NCBI RefSeq assembly: GCF_004769575.1
Contig: NZ_RQGA01000001.1
Span: 62,001 to 126,000 of the forward strand
DNA length: 64,000 nt
Direction: 5' to 3'
Source of the DNA: Leptospira perdikensis
Lineage (GTDB): Bacteria > Spirochaetota > Leptospiria > Leptospirales > Leptospiraceae
Shown here piece by piece: positions 1 to 8,268 of the stretch. Every line of letters begins with the position of its first letter. Position 1 is the stretch's first letter. Both the position numbers and the translations under genes were made by a program. Under the pieces are notes generated by a model, which made no database searches, was not told the DNA's origin, and saw only the letters and a list, made by a program, of their open reading frames with translations.

Positions 1-2
1 CC

Positions 3-569
3 TCAGATAGTTTTAATTATAAAACGAATACTTACTCTACCAATGCAACCAATACTTTCTACCCAACTTTTATTGAATCTTCGATAGGCGCCGGTAATGT
101 GGGTGACGGACACCGATTGCGTTGTGTCTCCAATTCCCCTCCGACAAGTGCCAAACGATTCATTAACAATGGGGATGGAACTATCCTTGATTTGGATACT
201 TCGCTTGTCTGGCAAAGGTGTACTGCCGGTCAAACGAACCTAACAACCTGCACCGGAGGAACAGATCTTATCACCACTTGGGCCAGTGCCATAAGTTATT
301 GCCAATCCTTAAGTCTTGCGGGCAAAACTTGGCGTTTGCCGAATGCAAATGAACTACGCAGTCTTCTCGACTTTTACTTTACCCTCGGGACTCCCGGTTT
401 TGATCCTATTTACTATCCGAATACGGCTTCCTCCAATTATTGGACATCGACAACAAGACTATTAGCTCTTGGGGAAGCTTTTATCGTCCATTTCGGAAGC
501 TCTAGTGGTGGCCCCGATCTAAAATCCAACAATACAACCAACCGCACTCGTTGTGTTTCTGATTTTTAA
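3..569 (+). CDS. DUF1566 (Lcl C-terminal-like) repeat protein, 5' end outside window
   Basis: The frame is open from the left edge to a TAA at 567-569, so this is the C-terminal part of a larger protein. It ends one DUF1566-like unit (NVGDGHRLRCVSN near 93-131) and then holds a second complete unit: a FINNGDGTILD-type opening, a TSLVWQRC segment, a KTWRLPNANELRSL core, a NYWTST segment, and a terminal TRCVSDF. Spaced cysteines recur in both units, which suggests disulfides in an exported protein. DUF1566 proteins are common in Leptospira and are usually lipoproteins or secreted proteins of unknown function. The GTG at 99 is an internal codon and not the start. No function can be assigned beyond the family. 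Confidence 0.8.
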   Translation, partial: SDSFNYKTNTYSTNATNTFYPTFIESSIGAGNVGDGHRLRCVSNSPPTSAKRFINNGDGTILDLDTSLVWQRCTAGQTNLTTCTGGTDLITTWASAISYCQSLSLAGKTWRLPNANELRSLLDFYFTLGTPGFDPIYYPNTASSNYWTSTTRLLALGEAFIVHFGSSSGGPDLKSNNTTNRTRCVSDF

Positions 570-616
570 AGTTTGTCGAGAAAACGAACCAAAAGAAAAT
601 AGAACTCTCTTCTCAA

Positions 617-1312
617 ATGTTAAAAACGATTCCTTATCTTCTACTCCTACTTGTTTTTCAATGTACAACAATAGGATTCCATGAAACAAAAATTCGGGAA
701 GGGATGTCATTTGGTGAACCTGCGAGTTTTCGTGTTTGTATTCTTCATGAACCAAACATTACCCAAGAAGAAATTCAAAATTTGTTTGTTGCTTGGAATG
801 AAGAACTTTCCCTTTACAACCTAAAAGCCGAGGTTTTGGTGTTGGAGGAAATGGAAAGACCAGGGTTTTGGGGAACAGATATTCTCAGTTATTTAATGAC
901 TTTACCCCTAACAAAAGAATGTGATCGTCTTTTGTATCTAAAAGGAAGGACTTGGGGAGACATTGCCTTTGAAGTCCTAACCCTTGGAATCTTTGTCGGA
1001 GTGGGTTTAAAACTAGAAGTCCAAGGTGCGGTAGAAGGAAGGTCCAATACCAGAGGGTATATCAAAGCTAAATACCAATCCACCATTCAGATTCTATTTA
1101 CAAGTCCCAAATCAACTCTCATTCACGAAGGATACCACCTGCTTGGTTGTGGGCACCAACTCTTTATGAAAGAATGTTATGAAAAAATTAGAGATGTGAA
1201 ACTTCTACTCACAGATCCAAACCGCGATCCCAATTTTTTTCCCAATATGACAACATCTGGTAAAAAAATACTGAACCGCACCCAGGTTCCAACCTACTCC
1301 CAGCAAAATTAG
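617..1312 (+). CDS. Putative lipoprotein with metzincin-type zinc motif
   Basis: 231 residues. The N-terminus is a short hydrophobic signal ending in LVFQC (Cys16), a plausible spirochaetal lipobox, so the protein is probably a lipoprotein. Residues 170-180 read HEGYHLLGCGH, which fits HExxHxxGxxH: three zinc-ligand histidines (170, 174, 180) and catalytic Glu171, as in metzincin metallopeptidases. I cannot place the confirming Met-turn with certainty; an NMT tripeptide lies about 40 residues downstream. The rest is not recognised. A Gly/Val-rich hydrophobic stretch near 120-132 could be a buried strand or hairpin. The gene is convergent with the next one, with three bases between stops. Membership of a known peptidase family is not shown; the motif itself is seen directly. 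Confidence 0.75.
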   Translation: MLKTIPYLLLLLVFQCTTIGFHETKIREGMSFGEPASFRVCILHEPNITQEEIQNLFVAWNEELSLYNLKAEVLVLEEMERPGFWGTDILSYLMTLPLTKECDRLLYLKGRTWGDIAFEVLTLGIFVGVGLKLEVQGAVEGRSNTRGYIKAKYQSTIQILFTSPKSTLIHEGYHLLGCGHQLFMKECYEKIRDVKLLLTDPNRDPNFFPNMTTSGKKILNRTQVPTYSQQN

Positions 1313-1315
1313 TTT

Positions 1316-3025
1316 TTATTCATACGGTTTGGAACAAGTTTTAGACTGAAAAAAACAATGGACTCTTTTTTTATTGGGAAAAATCATTTGGCGGTCTCCG
1401 CTTCCCCTCCAGTTCACAATACGAACTCCGCCTCGGTCCCACTGTTCTTCGTCTTCACCAATGGTCCAAGTTTGTCCTTCCGATTGAATTTGATAAGCAG
1501 CTGACTTCAAAAGAAAAACAGATTCCATCTGATCTTTGTTAGAAGATCCAACAAATCCACCCTCATACAAGCCACTTAACCCTGAAAAATCATACACTTG
1601 GTTTCTCATCATACAAGGAATGTCTGCGAACTCAATGATCGCTGCCGGATCTTTCGGGACGACGACAGATGTCGAATCACAATGATTCGGAAGTTCTCTT
1701 ATTTTCTTTTGTAGTTTCGGTTTTCCAATCATCCGCCAAACAATGAATTGGTTTTCGAATCCCGATTGATTTTTCTGAAAATAATCATACATCTCTGTTG
1801 TTGCTTTTTCCATAGAAAGGCCAAATACCATTTCAAAGGAAGAGTCTGTCGATTTTCCAAAACAAGTCTCTTCATAAAATGTACGGATCTTCTCGTTTCC
1901 GTAAACAAGAGAGAGGTATTCCAAAAACATGGTTCCAACCAAACGGTAATCTGGAAGTTTCGGATTGTTTCCCTCTTTCAGAGAAGTGCGTTTACGGAGA
2001 AACTTTTGAAAAAACCTTTCATATGTATTGGCTTTATGTTCCGGATCTGTTTGGATGACTGCTAACTCGGCAATACCTTCCAAAAACCAAGGTTCCGTTA
2101 AACCTGAGGATGACCCACCCAACTGTTCACACCGCTGGGATTGAATGTAGTGGAGAGTGTCATGTTTCCAAGCACGTAGGTCATAATTCTTTTTTAAGAA
2201 GGAATCATAAATGGGATTTCCTTTTGATTCTAGAATGATTCCCATCAGGGGACAGAGTGTAAAAAAACTACCATTGGAGAACCCAGTACAATCTTCTTTT
2301 GTTTGCGAATCCTTTCCGGCATAAATCCAAAATTTTTCTTTTGATTCATGAAGGACTACTTTGATTCGTTCGGTATGAAACCCAAATTGTTCTTCGTTAT
2401 ATTTTAAAAACTCAGAGATCCGATTGTTTTCACGCAATGATTCAACCACCATATTCCAATTAGGTGAGTAAGTAATATCAAAAACACCAATTTGTGTTTT
2501 TTCCATTCCCCAATCTTTGGGGTGAACCATATCAAAGTAGATAAAACTACCACCGCGGTTCTTTCTTTTATAACTGTATTGGAAAGAATTAGTTTTAGGA
2601 ATTTTGTGTTTTGTGACCGTGGATCCGTCGGGGAACTGGACGGAATAAAAAGATTCCCATAAGGCATGAGAACCCTTCGCCGAACGGACAGTATGTGTGT
2701 TATTTTTCCACTCCCAATCCCCATCCCTTTGTATAAATACAGAACCATTGTTTAGTTCCCATTGGTAATTCTTCGCCGATTGGACCATAAGCCTACCGCC
2801 GTCAGGAGCTGTAGACTCACCGACCGGTGTCTTCTCCGGCAAACGAAAGTCCCTATCAGTCGGAACCTCCATCGATTCCCATTCTAAATACGTTTGGGGA
2901 GCAGAATCCGGAAATTTAAATTCATAACCAAACCGGGCTTTTGCGTCCGAATCCTTTACCTCTTTTGCAGCAAGCCCGCCAAAAGAGAACAGTAGAAAAC
3001 CAAACAAAACATAAATATACATCAC
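1316..3025 (-). CDS. Exported protein with degenerate gluzincin-like (peptidase MA) core
   Basis: 569 residues with an N-terminal signal peptide (hydrophobic core about 4-20, probable cut after LAA). The middle resembles the MA-clan gluzincin layout: a helix with HDTLH at 288-292, then WFLEGIAE (313-320), which matches the EGxAE segment that supplies the third zinc ligand. The usual HExxH glutamate is Asp289 here. The protein may therefore bind metal without normal peptidase activity, or use Asp. The N-terminal 200 residues are rich in aromatic and beta-type segments. The C-terminal 120 residues contain paired cysteines and end with SKTCSKPYE. No close functional assignment is possible. The nearest upstream gene is 460 bp away and divergent, so it is probably transcribed alone. 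Confidence 0.7.
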   Translation of the reverse strand: MMYIYVLFGFLLFSFGGLAAKEVKDSDAKARFGYEFKFPDSAPQTYLEWESMEVPTDRDFRLPEKTPVGESTAPDGGRLMVQSAKNYQWELNNGSVFIQRDGDWEWKNNTHTVRSAKGSHALWESFYSVQFPDGSTVTKHKIPKTNSFQYSYKRKNRGGSFIYFDMVHPKDWGMEKTQIGVFDITYSPNWNMVVESLRENNRISEFLKYNEEQFGFHTERIKVVLHESKEKFWIYAGKDSQTKEDCTGFSNGSFFTLCPLMGIILESKGNPIYDSFLKKNYDLRAWKHDTLHYIQSQRCEQLGGSSSGLTEPWFLEGIAELAVIQTDPEHKANTYERFFQKFLRKRTSLKEGNNPKLPDYRLVGTMFLEYLSLVYGNEKIRTFYEETCFGKSTDSSFEMVFGLSMEKATTEMYDYFQKNQSGFENQFIVWRMIGKPKLQKKIRELPNHCDSTSVVVPKDPAAIIEFADIPCMMRNQVYDFSGLSGLYEGGFVGSSNKDQMESVFLLKSAAYQIQSEGQTWTIGEDEEQWDRGGVRIVNWRGSGDRQMIFPNKKRVHCFFQSKTCSKPYE

Positions 3026-3283
3026 TGCACCTACTTAAGGACGGTTCATTAGAAATCGTTTTGGGAATGGGTCAATTGCGAAACCTAAGAATATGATTAT
3101 TTTCAAGTTTATTTCGAACCAAGTTCAGATGGTAAACTAGACAGAAATTAAAAAAACATAACAATCGCTATTGATAGACACATTCATGAAACCCACAAGT
3201 CCCGGCCTTATTTGTATGGTAATAGTCTTAAAAAGCGATCGGTACGTGGGTATCTTCTGTTCGGAAGTACCTTAATTGAGAAG

Positions 3284-3321
3284 CAACTTGTGTCTGTTTC
3301 GAAAGGAATGAACACAAGTTG
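3284..3321. repeat. Perfect 10-bp inverted repeat, 18-nt loop
   Basis: CAACTTGTGT at 3284-3293 and ACACAAGTTG at 3312-3321 are exact reverse complements, and a G:U pair could extend the stem by one. It is the middle of three stem-loops in the same intergenic region. It has no U-tract, so it is not a typical intrinsic terminator. Confidence 0.6.
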
Positions 3322-3334
3322 TACTAAAATAATT

Positions 3335-3383
3335 TTTTTACCAATTGGTTCGTGATTCATTCATAAGGACTGATTGGTAAAAA
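3335..3383. repeat. Perfect 11-bp inverted repeat, 27-nt loop
   Basis: TTTTTACCAAT at 3335-3345 and ATTGGTAAAAA at 3373-3383 are exact reverse complements. The left arm overlaps a smaller palindrome, CCAATTGG (3341-3348). It lies about 105 bases before the start of the propeller lipoprotein gene. It could be an operator or part of a structured transcript. Confidence 0.55.
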
Positions 3384-3488
3384 TGTAACCCCCCGGTTTT
3401 CGCTACGGATTTTACCGTATTATTGCAAAATATCTTTCTCGCTTGCTTCTGCAGTCTCGTTTTCCATACCATGCTTACTTAAACCTTT

Positions 3489-4763
3489 ATGAACCGTTTT
3501 CTTTTTTCGTGTTTTGTTTTTTCCTTAATGTTTTCTTGTGCGGAACCCAAAGCAGATAATGCTTGTGACTTAGAAGATTCTATTTTTCTACCCAACATTT
3601 TTTACAGACTTGTTACAAAGGATAAAAGTAACCAATGCGGGTACAATCTATCCGCCAAACTACCAGCCTGTGAACTTTCCTACGAAGAAACCCATTTGGC
3701 TGAAAATTGGGCGCAAGTCAAAACTGAGATGGAAACACAATTCGCACTTGGATCCGGTGCAAACGAATCCATATCACAGTATAACTTAGCTACAGTCGGT
3801 ACAGTAACAGGAAATAGTACAACAGCCTTTCAAGGGGCTCTCAATGCACCCAATGGACAGATCTATTTTCTGCCTTATGACTCTACGATGTTTTTATCAA
3901 TTAATCCTTTTACCAAAACTTATGCAAACGCAGGTTCAGCAGGTGGCGCGGTCGAATTCATCGGGGGCTCTCTTGGACCATCAGGAATCATCTATCTTTC
4001 ACCTCACCAATCCAACAATTTTCTTTCCATTGATACCACAAATGTGAACCAACAAAAAACAGTTGGAAATCAGTCAATGGGAGGCGCTGCCTATAACGGA
4101 GCCATATATGCGCCTAACGGTAAAATTTATTTTGTACCCAGTAGCCAAACAATCATTCGTTATTATGATACAATAAACAAAACTCTTGGATCTGTTGCTT
4201 CACCGACCTCAGGAGGTTTTTCTTCTGCCGTCCTAACGCCAGATGGTAAAATTTATTTCATTCCATTCACAACAACCACTATGTACATTCTAGATACCAA
4301 TAATGATTCTGTGACAACACATCCCCATGTATTTGTGTTATCAGGAGGTAATGGCTATATCGCAGGGATTCTAACCCCCAATGGCAGGATTTACATGATT
4401 CCATTTAACAACTTACCGCCCATTTATTTAGATACGGCATCAGGGCAAATTGTACCACTTTCTAATATCCCTTCTGCAGGATCTGCTATGTTCAATGGGG
4501 CTGTATTAGCACCAAATGGTAAGATCTATCCAGTTCCTTTTGCTTATAACAACTTCATTTCAATTGATACGAAAGATAATACCATTTCTACCCTTTTTGC
4601 AAATCCAGGTGGCACAACTGCCTATCGTGGCGGTGCACTCAGTGCTGATGGAGATATTTACTTAGCGCCACATGGAGCCAACAGGTTCGATCTCATTCAT
4701 ACAAATTCAATTGGAAAATTCTGCAATTCCCTCCGTCTTTCTCCCTATTGGAACAAATTATAA
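3489..4763 (+). CDS. Lipoprotein with seven NGKIY-type repeats, probable beta-propeller
   Basis: 424 residues. The signal peptide ends at LMFSC (Cys17), indicating a lipoprotein. From about residue 118 to 400 there are seven copies of a unit whose core reads approximately GAxxxPNGKIYxxP. The conserved Gly residues lie near 123, 166, 211, 253, 299, 344 and 388, a period of 42-46 residues. Seven blades of that size fit a seven-bladed beta-propeller, comparable to Vgb, NHL or Kelch folds, but no exact family is claimed. The N-terminal 100 residues hold several cysteines and are not repeated. A conserved Cys lies near the C-terminus (GKFCNS). The likely role is binding at the cell surface or in the periplasm; no catalytic motif is visible. 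Confidence 0.8.
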   Translation: MNRFLFSCFVFSLMFSCAEPKADNACDLEDSIFLPNIFYRLVTKDKSNQCGYNLSAKLPACELSYEETHLAENWAQVKTEMETQFALGSGANESISQYNLATVGTVTGNSTTAFQGALNAPNGQIYFLPYDSTMFLSINPFTKTYANAGSAGGAVEFIGGSLGPSGIIYLSPHQSNNFLSIDTTNVNQQKTVGNQSMGGAAYNGAIYAPNGKIYFVPSSQTIIRYYDTINKTLGSVASPTSGGFSSAVLTPDGKIYFIPFTTTTMYILDTNNDSVTTHPHVFVLSGGNGYIAGILTPNGRIYMIPFNNLPPIYLDTASGQIVPLSNIPSAGSAMFNGAVLAPNGKIYPVPFAYNNFISIDTKDNTISTLFANPGGTTAYRGGALSADGDIYLAPHGANRFDLIHTNSIGKFCNSLRLSPYWNKL

Positions 4764-4844
4764 ACAAACCAACTGACATAATTTAGAAATTTTTATCGTC
4801 AAATAGGGAGCAGGAGTTCTACTCCGAGTAAGATTCAACGTTTA

Positions 4845-5975
4845 ATGGATTCTCTAACCCCTAAACTACCTGCGACCTTTGTTCAATTTGCAAACCAACT
4901 CCCCTTTGCCGTTTTTGTCTTCCAGTCTCCGATAAATGAACTCAGCCTAGATAGTAAACTCATCTACAAAAACCAACTTGCGGACGCACTTGTCGATGAG
5001 AAAACCCAAATGGATCATCCTCCCACCCTACAGGACTTGTTTCCAACAATCAAAGAAGACGGTTTTTTCCGCCAAATCCTCTCTTCACTCCAAGAGGGGA
5101 AATCGTCTCGTATTGTAATCAACGGTGGCACAATTTCGAACAGACAATTAGATAGTAAAAAAATCTTTTCACTCCAAACCTCAGATCTATCCTCTAATCA
5201 GTTTTCTTTTCTTTTAGAGGATATCACAGATGAAGTTGAGTCCTCACAAAACACGGACAAGATGTTACATTTTACAGGACTTCAGAACAGCCGCTTACAA
5301 AACTTTGCCTATATAGTTTCCCATAACATGCGCCAACATTCGACTAACTTTAAATCTCTCGTTAGTTTATTAGAAGAAAATCCTACCGACGAAGAAAAAA
5401 AAAGTATCATGCATATGTTACATACTTCTGCGGATAAACTGAACGAAACAATCATCCATTTAAACGATATTGTTTCCATCGGACAGATGTTAAACAAACC
5501 TGTGGAGGTTTGTTGTTTGGAAGGTGAAGTTCAAAAAACTTTAAACATCCTGAGTGGGTTTATCGAATCAAGAAACATTCAAGTATTTTTAGAAATAGAA
5601 AAAAACTTAAAACTGACAATCATTCCTGTATATTTAGAAAGTATTCTACTCAACCTAATCTCCAATGCAGTGAAGTATGTACGTTTAAAAACGGGTGCTT
5701 TCCTTCGTGTCACGGCGAAAAAAATAGAAAACCAAGTGACACTGACAGTGGAGGACAATGGTCTCGGAATCAATTTGGAAAAACATGGCGAAAAAATCTT
5801 TGGTATGTTTAAAACCTTTCATAAAAACGAAGATGCAAGGGGTATTGGACTTTTTATTACAAAATCCCAAGTAGAGGTCCTCGGAGGAACCATTACCGTT
5901 CAAAGCACGGAGGGAAAAGGATCCGTGTTTACCGTCTTACTTCCTGACAGTTCCGAAGACTCCTTCTCTATCTAG
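4845..5975 (+). CDS. Sensor histidine kinase, cytoplasmic, PAS-like N-terminus
   Basis: 376 residues with no membrane segment. Residues 1-135 look like a PAS-type sensing region. The dimerisation/phosphoacceptor helix carries YIVSHNMRQHS with His160 as the likely phosphorylated residue. The ATPase domain follows, with an N-box (LNLISNAVKY), a DNGLGI G1 box and a RGIGLFI G2 box. The HNMRQH form of the H-box resembles the HisKA group in which HN(L/M)R is common. No response regulator gene is adjacent, so it is an orphan kinase here. An AGGAG lies about 30 nt before the ATG, too distant to be a clear ribosome-binding site. The short stem GGAGT-TCT-ACTCC at 4813-4825 lies in the leader. Confidence 0.9.
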   Translation: MDSLTPKLPATFVQFANQLPFAVFVFQSPINELSLDSKLIYKNQLADALVDEKTQMDHPPTLQDLFPTIKEDGFFRQILSSLQEGKSSRIVINGGTISNRQLDSKKIFSLQTSDLSSNQFSFLLEDITDEVESSQNTDKMLHFTGLQNSRLQNFAYIVSHNMRQHSTNFKSLVSLLEENPTDEEKKSIMHMLHTSADKLNETIIHLNDIVSIGQMLNKPVEVCCLEGEVQKTLNILSGFIESRNIQVFLEIEKNLKLTIIPVYLESILLNLISNAVKYVRLKTGAFLRVTAKKIENQVTLTVEDNGLGINLEKHGEKIFGMFKTFHKNEDARGIGLFITKSQVEVLGGTITVQSTEGKGSVFTVLLPDSSEDSFSI

Positions 5976-6055
5976 TTCCCAATTGTTCTTTTTCTGTACA
6001 ATGAAGAAAGCCTCCTGTTGTCAGAGTTTGAACCGTTAGAACCTTCCATTCGGTC

Positions 6056-6084
6056 TTGACAATCTCCCCCAACCCCTGAGGCTT
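6056..6084 (+). promoter_or_regulatory. Possible promoter element upstream of sucC
   Basis: A TTGACA hexamer occurs at 6056-6061, about 80 bases before the chosen sucC start. The best following -10-like hexamer, TACCCT, is poor and is spaced 21 bases away, so this is only a weak candidate. Confidence 0.2.
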
Positions 6085-6139
6085 ACCCTAGTGATCCGTC
6101 GGCATGCCCAACGGACGTACCAATGACATAAGGAAATCC

Positions 6140-7309
6140 ATGAAAGTCCACGAATACCAGGCCAAAGAAATCCTACGTAGACACAATGCCAACGTTCCCT
6201 TCGGAAAGGTCATCGACATAGTCGGTGATTTCGAAAAGGCATATAGCGAAGTTGTCCAAAAATCACCCGTAGTGGTGGTAAAAGCCCAAATCCACGCTGG
6301 TGGACGAGGAAAAGGTGGCGGTGTCAAAGTTGCCAAAACCAAAGAAGACGCCAAAGCGGCAGCTGAGAGAATTCTCGGAATGCAACTCATCACCCCTCAA
6401 ACCGGTGAAGAAGGAAAAAAAGTTCTGAAAATTTATTTGGAACAAGGTCTTGAAATCGCAAAGGAATACTACCTTTCCATCCTACTCGATCGTGCTTTCC
6501 GCAAAACCATCATTATGGCTTCTACCGAAGGTGGAATGGAAATCGAAGAAGTTGCAGAGACTCACCCAGAAAAAATCATCAAAATTCAAATTGATCCAGG
6601 TATCGGTATCCAAGGTTCTCAAGTGCGTGAACTCGCATTTGCTCTAGGAATCCCGGCTGAAGCACAAAAGTCCTTCACGGCTCTAGTGAACTCAGTTTAC
6701 AATGCATACATAAAAGAGGATGCGGCGCTCCTCGAGATCAACCCCCTCATCCTGACCAAACAAAACGAAATCGTAGCAGGTGACTGCAAGATGGACCTGG
6801 ATGAAAACGCTCTTTACCGCCATCCAGAAAACGAAGCTCTTCGTGATATTTCCGAAGAAGATCCGTATGAAGTAAAAGCAAAAGAATACAACCTCAACTA
6901 CGTTAAGTTAGATGGAAACATCGGTTGTATGGTAAATGGTGCCGGTCTTGCGATGGCAACTATGGACATCGTTAAGCTCGCTGGTGCAGAACCTGCAAAC
7001 TTTTTGGACGTCGGAGGTGGAGCGAACCCTACTACAGTAGAAAATGGTTTTAGACTCATCCTCTCAGATCCAAACGTAAAAGGAATCTTTGTAAACGTGT
7101 TTGGTGGAATCGTTCGTTGTGACCGAGTTGCAGTTGGTATTATCGAAGCAACAAAAAAGGTAAACGTATCCGTTCCAGTAGTGGTTCGTTTGAAAGGAAC
7201 CAATGCGGAAGAAGGAAAAAAAATCCTGAACGAATCCGGTATGAACATTGTGGGAGTGGAAGGACTCCGTGACGCGGCAGACAAAATCGTCTCCCTAATC
7301 AAAAAATAG
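6140..7309 (+). CDS. sucC: Succinyl-CoA synthetase (ADP-forming) beta subunit
   Basis: 389 residues, close to the 388 of E. coli SucC. With SucD it converts succinyl-CoA, phosphate and NDP to succinate, CoA and NTP in the TCA cycle. The N-terminal ATP-grasp domain begins [14 protein letters not shown] and includes the [11 protein letters not shown] nucleotide-binding segment. The C-terminal CoA-ligase part has [12 protein letters not shown] and [11 protein letters not shown]. The frame is open to 6104, but the ATG at 6140 is preferred: an AAGGA ribosome-binding site lies just upstream, and the family start MKVHEYQ matches. It is co-transcribed with sucD, 9 bases downstream. Confidence 0.97.
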   Translation: MKVHEYQAKEILRRHNANVPFGKVIDIVGDFEKAYSEVVQKSPVVVVKAQIHAGGRGKGGGVKVAKTKEDAKAAAERILGMQLITPQTGEEGKKVLKIYLEQGLEIAKEYYLSILLDRAFRKTIIMASTEGGMEIEEVAETHPEKIIKIQIDPGIGIQGSQVRELAFALGIPAEAQKSFTALVNSVYNAYIKEDAALLEINPLILTKQNEIVAGDCKMDLDENALYRHPENEALRDISEEDPYEVKAKEYNLNYVKLDGNIGCMVNGAGLAMATMDIVKLAGAEPANFLDVGGGANPTTVENGFRLILSDPNVKGIFVNVFGGIVRCDRVAVGIIEATKKVNVSVPVVVRLKGTNAEEGKKILNESGMNIVGVEGLRDAADKIVSLIKK

Positions 7310-7318
7310 GAATTAAAC

Positions 7319-8209
7319 ATGACTGTATTAGTTGATGCAAACACAAGAGTAGTCGTCCAAGGGATCACCGGTAAGGAAGGATCCTTTCATGCGACTCAAA
7401 TGTTAGAATATGGTACAAAAGTAGTTGCTGGTGTGACTCCAGGCAAAGGTGGACAAATCTGGACTTCCGAGTTTGGAAAAACAGCTCCGGTTCGTAACAC
7501 AATCAAAGATGCAATGATCCAAGATGGTGCAAACGCTGCCGTGATTTTTGTTCCACCTCCATTTGCAGCAGATGCCATTTTGGAAGGAATCTTTGCGGAG
7601 ATCCCACTTGTGGTTTGTATCACAGAAGGAATCCCAACTCACGATATGCTAAAAGTATATAGTGTACTTCGTAATTCCAAAACGAAACTCGTAGGACCAA
7701 ACTGCCCAGGTGTCATCAACCCTCTTCACAAAGTAAAAATGGGAATTATGCCAGGTTTCATCCACACTCCGGGAAAAATCGGAATCGTTTCTCGATCCGG
7801 AACTTTGACTTACGAATCGGTTGCATCTCTCACTGCGGCAGGCCTTGGCCAGTCCACTTGTATTGGAATCGGGGGAGATCCAGTTCCTGGTATGAACCAC
7901 GTAGAAGCGGTTCGTCTTCTCAATGAAGATCCAGACACAGAAGGAATTGTAATGATTGGTGAGATTGGTGGAACTTCGGAAGAAGAAGCTGCGGCTTACA
8001 TCAAAGCTCATGTCAAAAAACCAGTAGTTGGTTTCATTGCAGGACAAACAGCTCCTCCTGGAAAACGTATGGGCCATGCCGGTGCGATCATTTCCGGGGG
8101 AATGGGAACTGCCACTTCTAAAATTGCTGCAATGCAAGATGCTGGTGTCAGCATTTGCGCGCATATTGGCGAAGTTGGTGATAAAATGAAGGCTGCCCTT
8201 AAAAAATAA
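7319..8209 (+). CDS. sucD: Succinyl-CoA synthetase alpha subunit
   Basis: 296 residues, a few longer than E. coli SucD. The N-terminal CoA-binding Rossmann domain has [11 protein letters not shown], and [10 protein letters not shown] follows. The phosphohistidine loop is GHAGAI, with His253 carrying the transient phosphate. It forms the SCS heterodimer or heterotetramer with SucC, encoded immediately upstream. A GGA-containing ribosome-binding site lies in the 9-base gap. After the stop there is a 7-bp stem (8195-8201 with 8207-8213) overlapping the last codons, then an A-rich run. It lacks the downstream U-tract of a classic terminator. Confidence 0.97.
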   Translation: MTVLVDANTRVVVQGITGKEGSFHATQMLEYGTKVVAGVTPGKGGQIWTSEFGKTAPVRNTIKDAMIQDGANAAVIFVPPPFAADAILEGIFAEIPLVVCITEGIPTHDMLKVYSVLRNSKTKLVGPNCPGVINPLHKVKMGIMPGFIHTPGKIGIVSRSGTLTYESVASLTAAGLGQSTCIGIGGDPVPGMNHVEAVRLLNEDPDTEGIVMIGEIGGTSEEEAAAYIKAHVKKPVVGFIAGQTAPPGKRMGHAGAIISGGMGTATSKIAAMQDAGVSICAHIGEVGDKMKAALKK

Positions 8210-8268
8210 GGGCCAGCTTTAAAAAAAAAACAGCTATTCAAGGGGAATGAGGAGTCTGAATTAAGAGT

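Larger units (their letters stand above)
3026..3488. other. Gene-free interval with three stem-loops
   Basis: This is the longest non-coding stretch in the window, between divergently transcribed genes. It should hold both promoters, though I could not define convincing -35/-10 pairs. It contains three consecutive inverted repeats: 3249-3271 (GGTATCTTC / GAAGTACC with one bulge), 3284-3321 (CAACTTGTGT / ACACAAGTTG, perfect 10 bp), and 3335-3383 (TTTTTACCAAT / ATTGGTAAAAA, perfect 11 bp). No tRNA-like or protein-coding signal was seen. Confidence 0.6.

Noticed and set aside
6104..6139. Longer start for sucC
   Set aside because: The upstream ATG adds [12 protein letters not shown], which is not part of the family; the ATG at 6140 has a good ribosome-binding site and the expected MKVHEYQ start.
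7649..8164. 171-residue open frame opposite sucD
   Set aside because: Ser/Arg/Asn-rich translation, antisense to a strongly conserved gene, no start signal.
8195..8231. Intrinsic terminator after sucD
   Set aside because: The GCCCTTA/TAAGGGC stem overlaps the last codons and is followed by an A-run and not a U-run on the transcribed strand.
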